NCBI RefSeq assembly: GCF_048265165.1
Contig: NZ_JBLXCD010000005.1
Location: 1 to 64,000 of the forward strand
Reading direction: 5' to 3'
DNA length: 64,000 bases
From: Oceanospirillum sp048265165
GTDB taxonomy: Bacteria > Pseudomonadota > Gammaproteobacteria > Pseudomonadales > Halomonadaceae
Under the pieces are notes generated by a model that was given only the letters and a program-made list of their open reading frames with translations, ran no database searches and was not told where the DNA came from. This document shows positions 61,978-64,000 of the stretch, piece by piece. Position 1 is the stretch's first letter. Each line of letters starts with the position of its first letter. Both the position numbers and the translations under genes were made by a program.

Positions 61978-63468
61978 TTGAGCATTCCCACAGGCTCTCA
62001 GCCGAACACCGCCACTCCTCTGAATCAACTACAGCTGACCTGTCATTACCGGCAGTTGCCAGACCATCATTATCAGTCTCTGGCACCATCACCACTCAAT
62101 AATCCATGGTTGGTTAGCGTCAATCACGATGTGGCGCAAAAGCTGGGGCTGGATCTAAGCTCCCTTAACCCTCAGGAGCTGGCAGAGTTTGCCTGTGGTC
62201 AGAAGCTGTTCAAGGGCAGTAAGCCTCTGGCAATGAAATACACAGGGCACCAGTTTGGGGTCTACAATCCGCAACTGGGAGATGGCCGAGGTTTGTTGCT
62301 GGGTGAACATCTCGGGCCGGATGGCATATTGAGGGATATTCATCTGAAGGGTGCGGGTAAAACTGCTTACTCCCGGTTTGGGGATGGTCGGGCTGTTTTA
62401 CGATCCAGTATTCGGGAGTATCTGGCCAGTGCAGCCATGGCAGGGCTGGGTATCCCAACCACTGAAGCGCTCTGTATTGTGGGCTCCACGGATACCGTAT
62501 TGCGAGAAGGCCTTCATCAGCCTTGCGCAACACTACTGCGGGTGACCCCCTGTCATATCCGATTCGGCCACTTTGAACACCTTTACCACAACCGTAAATT
62601 CGACGAACTCACCCAGCTGACGAACTACGTGATCCATCGTTATTTCCCCAAGTCAGTCGAAACTGATAACCCCCCGCTTGCACTGATCCGGGAGGTGATT
62701 CTCCGTAACGCGACCCTGATCGCCCACTGGCAGGCCTATGGCTTTGTACACGGCGTGATGAACACCGACAACATGTCAATTATCGGTGAAACATTCGACT
62801 ACGGCCCCTTTCAGTTTATGGATACTTATAAAGCTGGCCAGGTAAGTAATCACTCTGACTATCAGGGGCGCTTCGCTTTTAAGCGTCAGCCGGACGCCAT
62901 GCAGTGGAACCTGCTCTGTTTGGCTCAGTGTTTTATGCCCATGGTATCCAATGATGAAAAAACGGCTCAGTCATTACTGGAAAATGAGGTGCGGCACTTC
63001 TCAAAGCTCTATCAGCAGGAATACCTGACACTGATGCGACAGCGTTTAGGCCTGCAGATATATGAACAACAGTCTGTCGGTCAGCAATCTTCTGTACAGC
63101 AACGAAAAGATGCCGATGATAGCCAGCTGATCGAAGGTCTCTGGCGTCTGCTGGAGGCTCAAAAAACCGATATAACCCTCTTTTTTCGCCTGCTTAGTGA
63201 AGTACCAGCTCGCGAGCAACAGAATAAGCTGGCTAAGATCTGTACCTACCCATCAGCTTTTGAGCTTTGGCTGAGGCAATACCACCAGAGGGTCACAGAA
63301 GACCAACAACCGGAAACGGAGCGCCTGGCTAAAATGCAAAAGGCAAATCCGGTTTACCTGCTCAGGAATCATATGGCTCAGGAAGCAATTGAGCAGGCTG
63401 GAAAAGGCGATATGACACTTATCAATGAGCTGCTGAGGGTGCTGCAGAACCCCTTTAGCTATCAGTAA
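61978..63468 (+). CDS. selO: SelO/YdiU protein adenylyltransferase, C-terminal tail missing
   Basis: The 496-residue pseudokinase-fold enzyme has KYTGHQFGVYNPQLGDGRG, the KGAGKTAYSRFGDGR loop, HGVMNTDNMSIIGETFDYGP with the catalytic Asn/Asp, all expected for SelO, which transfers AMP to protein Ser/Thr/Tyr. Family members normally continue after the RVLxNPF segment with about 20 residues ending in a conserved redox Cys (Sec in animals). Here the protein stops at LRVLQNPFSYQ, so that Cys is lost. A Gln/Ser-rich insert sits near residue 365. Confidence 0.95.
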   Translation: MSIPTGSQPNTATPLNQLQLTCHYRQLPDHHYQSLAPSPLNNPWLVSVNHDVAQKLGLDLSSLNPQELAEFACGQKLFKGSKPLAMKYTGHQFGVYNPQLGDGRGLLLGEHLGPDGILRDIHLKGAGKTAYSRFGDGRAVLRSSIREYLASAAMAGLGIPTTEALCIVGSTDTVLREGLHQPCATLLRVTPCHIRFGHFEHLYHNRKFDELTQLTNYVIHRYFPKSVETDNPPLALIREVILRNATLIAHWQAYGFVHGVMNTDNMSIIGETFDYGPFQFMDTYKAGQVSNHSDYQGRFAFKRQPDAMQWNLLCLAQCFMPMVSNDEKTAQSLLENEVRHFSKLYQQEYLTLMRQRLGLQIYEQQSVGQQSSVQQRKDADDSQLIEGLWRLLEAQKTDITLFFRLLSEVPAREQQNKLAKICTYPSAFELWLRQYHQRVTEDQQPETERLAKMQKANPVYLLRNHMAQEAIEQAGKGDMTLINELLRVLQNPFSYQ

Positions 63469-63500
63469 CAGCAATCTCAGTATGCAAGAGTAGCCACAAA

Positions 63501-63540
63501 AAAACCCTCAAAGCTGAGTAACCAGCAAATTGAGGGCGCT
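63501..63540. terminator. Hairpin terminator between selO and the chemoreceptor gene
   Basis: CCCTCAA (63505-63511) pairs with TTGAGGG (63530-63536), flanked by an A-run on the left and, after CGC, TTTT on the right. It lies between convergent genes and may serve both. Confidence 0.65.
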
Positions 63541-63599
63541 TTTAAACACAGATTACCTAAACAGCGTTATTTCAGACAGCGTGTGCTGGTGGAGAAGTA

Positions 63600-64000
63600 C
63601 TACACCTTAAGACGGCTCAGCTGCTCATCCAGCAAACCAACAACCTGGGTCAGCTCCTGCCGGACACCATCAATCATATGGGCCTGATCGTTCAGCTCCT
63701 TCGCTGTGTCACCTATGCCGACAACACTTTGGCTGATTTCGTGATTCACCTGGCTTTGCTCTTCAGCTGCCGACGCCACCTGTACCGTATTGTCAGCAAT
63801 GAGATTAACCTGAGTAGCCAGCTCTTTCAGGCTATCAACACTCTCAGCAATACTTTGGGTCGTTTCTTCTGAGCGGCTCTTATTTGCTTCAATCTGCTCT
63901 ACTGCTTCAGCAACGTTGCTTTGTAAGCGTTTCACCAGCTCATTGATTTCTTCTGTAGACTTCTGAGTATTCGCAGCGAGCGTACGAACCTCATCAGCTA
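63600..64000 (-). CDS. Methyl-accepting chemotaxis protein, C-terminal part (partial)
   Basis: The frame enters at the right edge with ADEVRTLAANTQKSTEEINE, the end of the conserved MCP hairpin region, continues through an adaptation-helix pattern (SIAESVDSLKELATQVNLIA, VASAAEEQSQVNHEI) and stops at TAG 63600-63602. Sensor and membrane parts lie beyond the window. The C-terminus has no NWETF-type pentapeptide. Confidence 0.93.
   Translation of the reverse strand, partial: ADEVRTLAANTQKSTEEINELVKRLQSNVAEAVEQIEANKSRSEETTQSIAESVDSLKELATQVNLIADNTVQVASAAEEQSQVNHEISQSVVGIGDTAKELNDQAHMIDGVRQELTQVVGLLDEQLSRLKV

Overview
This 64 kb window looks like chromosomal DNA of a marine gammaproteobacterium, most probably an Oceanospirillales member (Neptunomonas, Amphritea or Marinobacterium type). 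The evidence is the gene content: indirect methylamine oxidation, NhaD, TAXI-TRAP transport, RimK modification, Acr3/ArsJ arsenic export and abundant c-di-GMP and chemotaxis proteins. GC content is moderate and coding density is high. The genus is inference. No complete insertion sequence, CRISPR array, tRNA or rRNA was seen; one 4.5S RNA gene is present.

Region 1 (1-13.0 kb, minus strand) is a type I secretion locus read in the order TolC-like protein, LuxR/AAA regulator, fused double ABC transporter, HlyD adaptor, then the start of a large acidic Glu-Pro-repeat protein that leaves the window and is the likely substrate. A GGDEF-EAL protein lies just upstream. Several components are unusual: a 1300-residue double ABC protein with altered catalytic motifs, a TolC protein with a 290-residue tail, and a regulator inside the operon.

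Region 2 (13.4-31.4 kb) is a NhaR-type regulator followed by an N-methylglutamate pathway island: gmaS-mgsABC-purU-folD-mgdABCD on the minus strand, an XRE-cupin regulator divergent from gmaS, and glnK-amtB. Together they would convert monomethylamine to gamma-glutamylmethylamide, N-methylglutamate, then glutamate plus a C1 unit on tetrahydrofolate that FolD and PurU release as formate. Good sigma-54 (-24/-12) promoters precede gmaS and a soluble chemoreceptor fused to an amino-acid-binding domain at the end of the island. A repeated TTCC-N5-GGAA operator occurs several times between gmaS and the regulator, and again, less well conserved, ahead of glnK-amtB. This looks like a coherent regulon coupling methylamine sensing, uptake and catabolism.

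Region 3 (31.4-48.9 kb) holds a (GGGAGA)8 repeat, detoxification genes (YghU-type GST, old yellow enzyme, monooxygenase, MFS exporter with LysR) and an arsenic island: an ArsC-ArsR fusion, a truncated arsH, acr3, GAPDH-arsJ, an ArsP-like permease and a small thioredoxin. After these come LysR/SDR genes, an alcohol dehydrogenase remnant, a CHASE-GGDEF cyclase, a hydrolase and an M20 amidohydrolase.

Region 4 (48.9-64 kb) holds the 4.5S RNA, a rimB-rimK-AstE-like trio, a DctB/DctD two-component system beside a TAXI-TRAP transporter that has its own sigma-54 promoter and a 137-bp structured intercistronic element, a YbjN-like gene, a candidate sigma-E-driven small RNA, nhaD, a selO that lacks the usual C-terminal tail, and the 3' end of a chemoreceptor gene.
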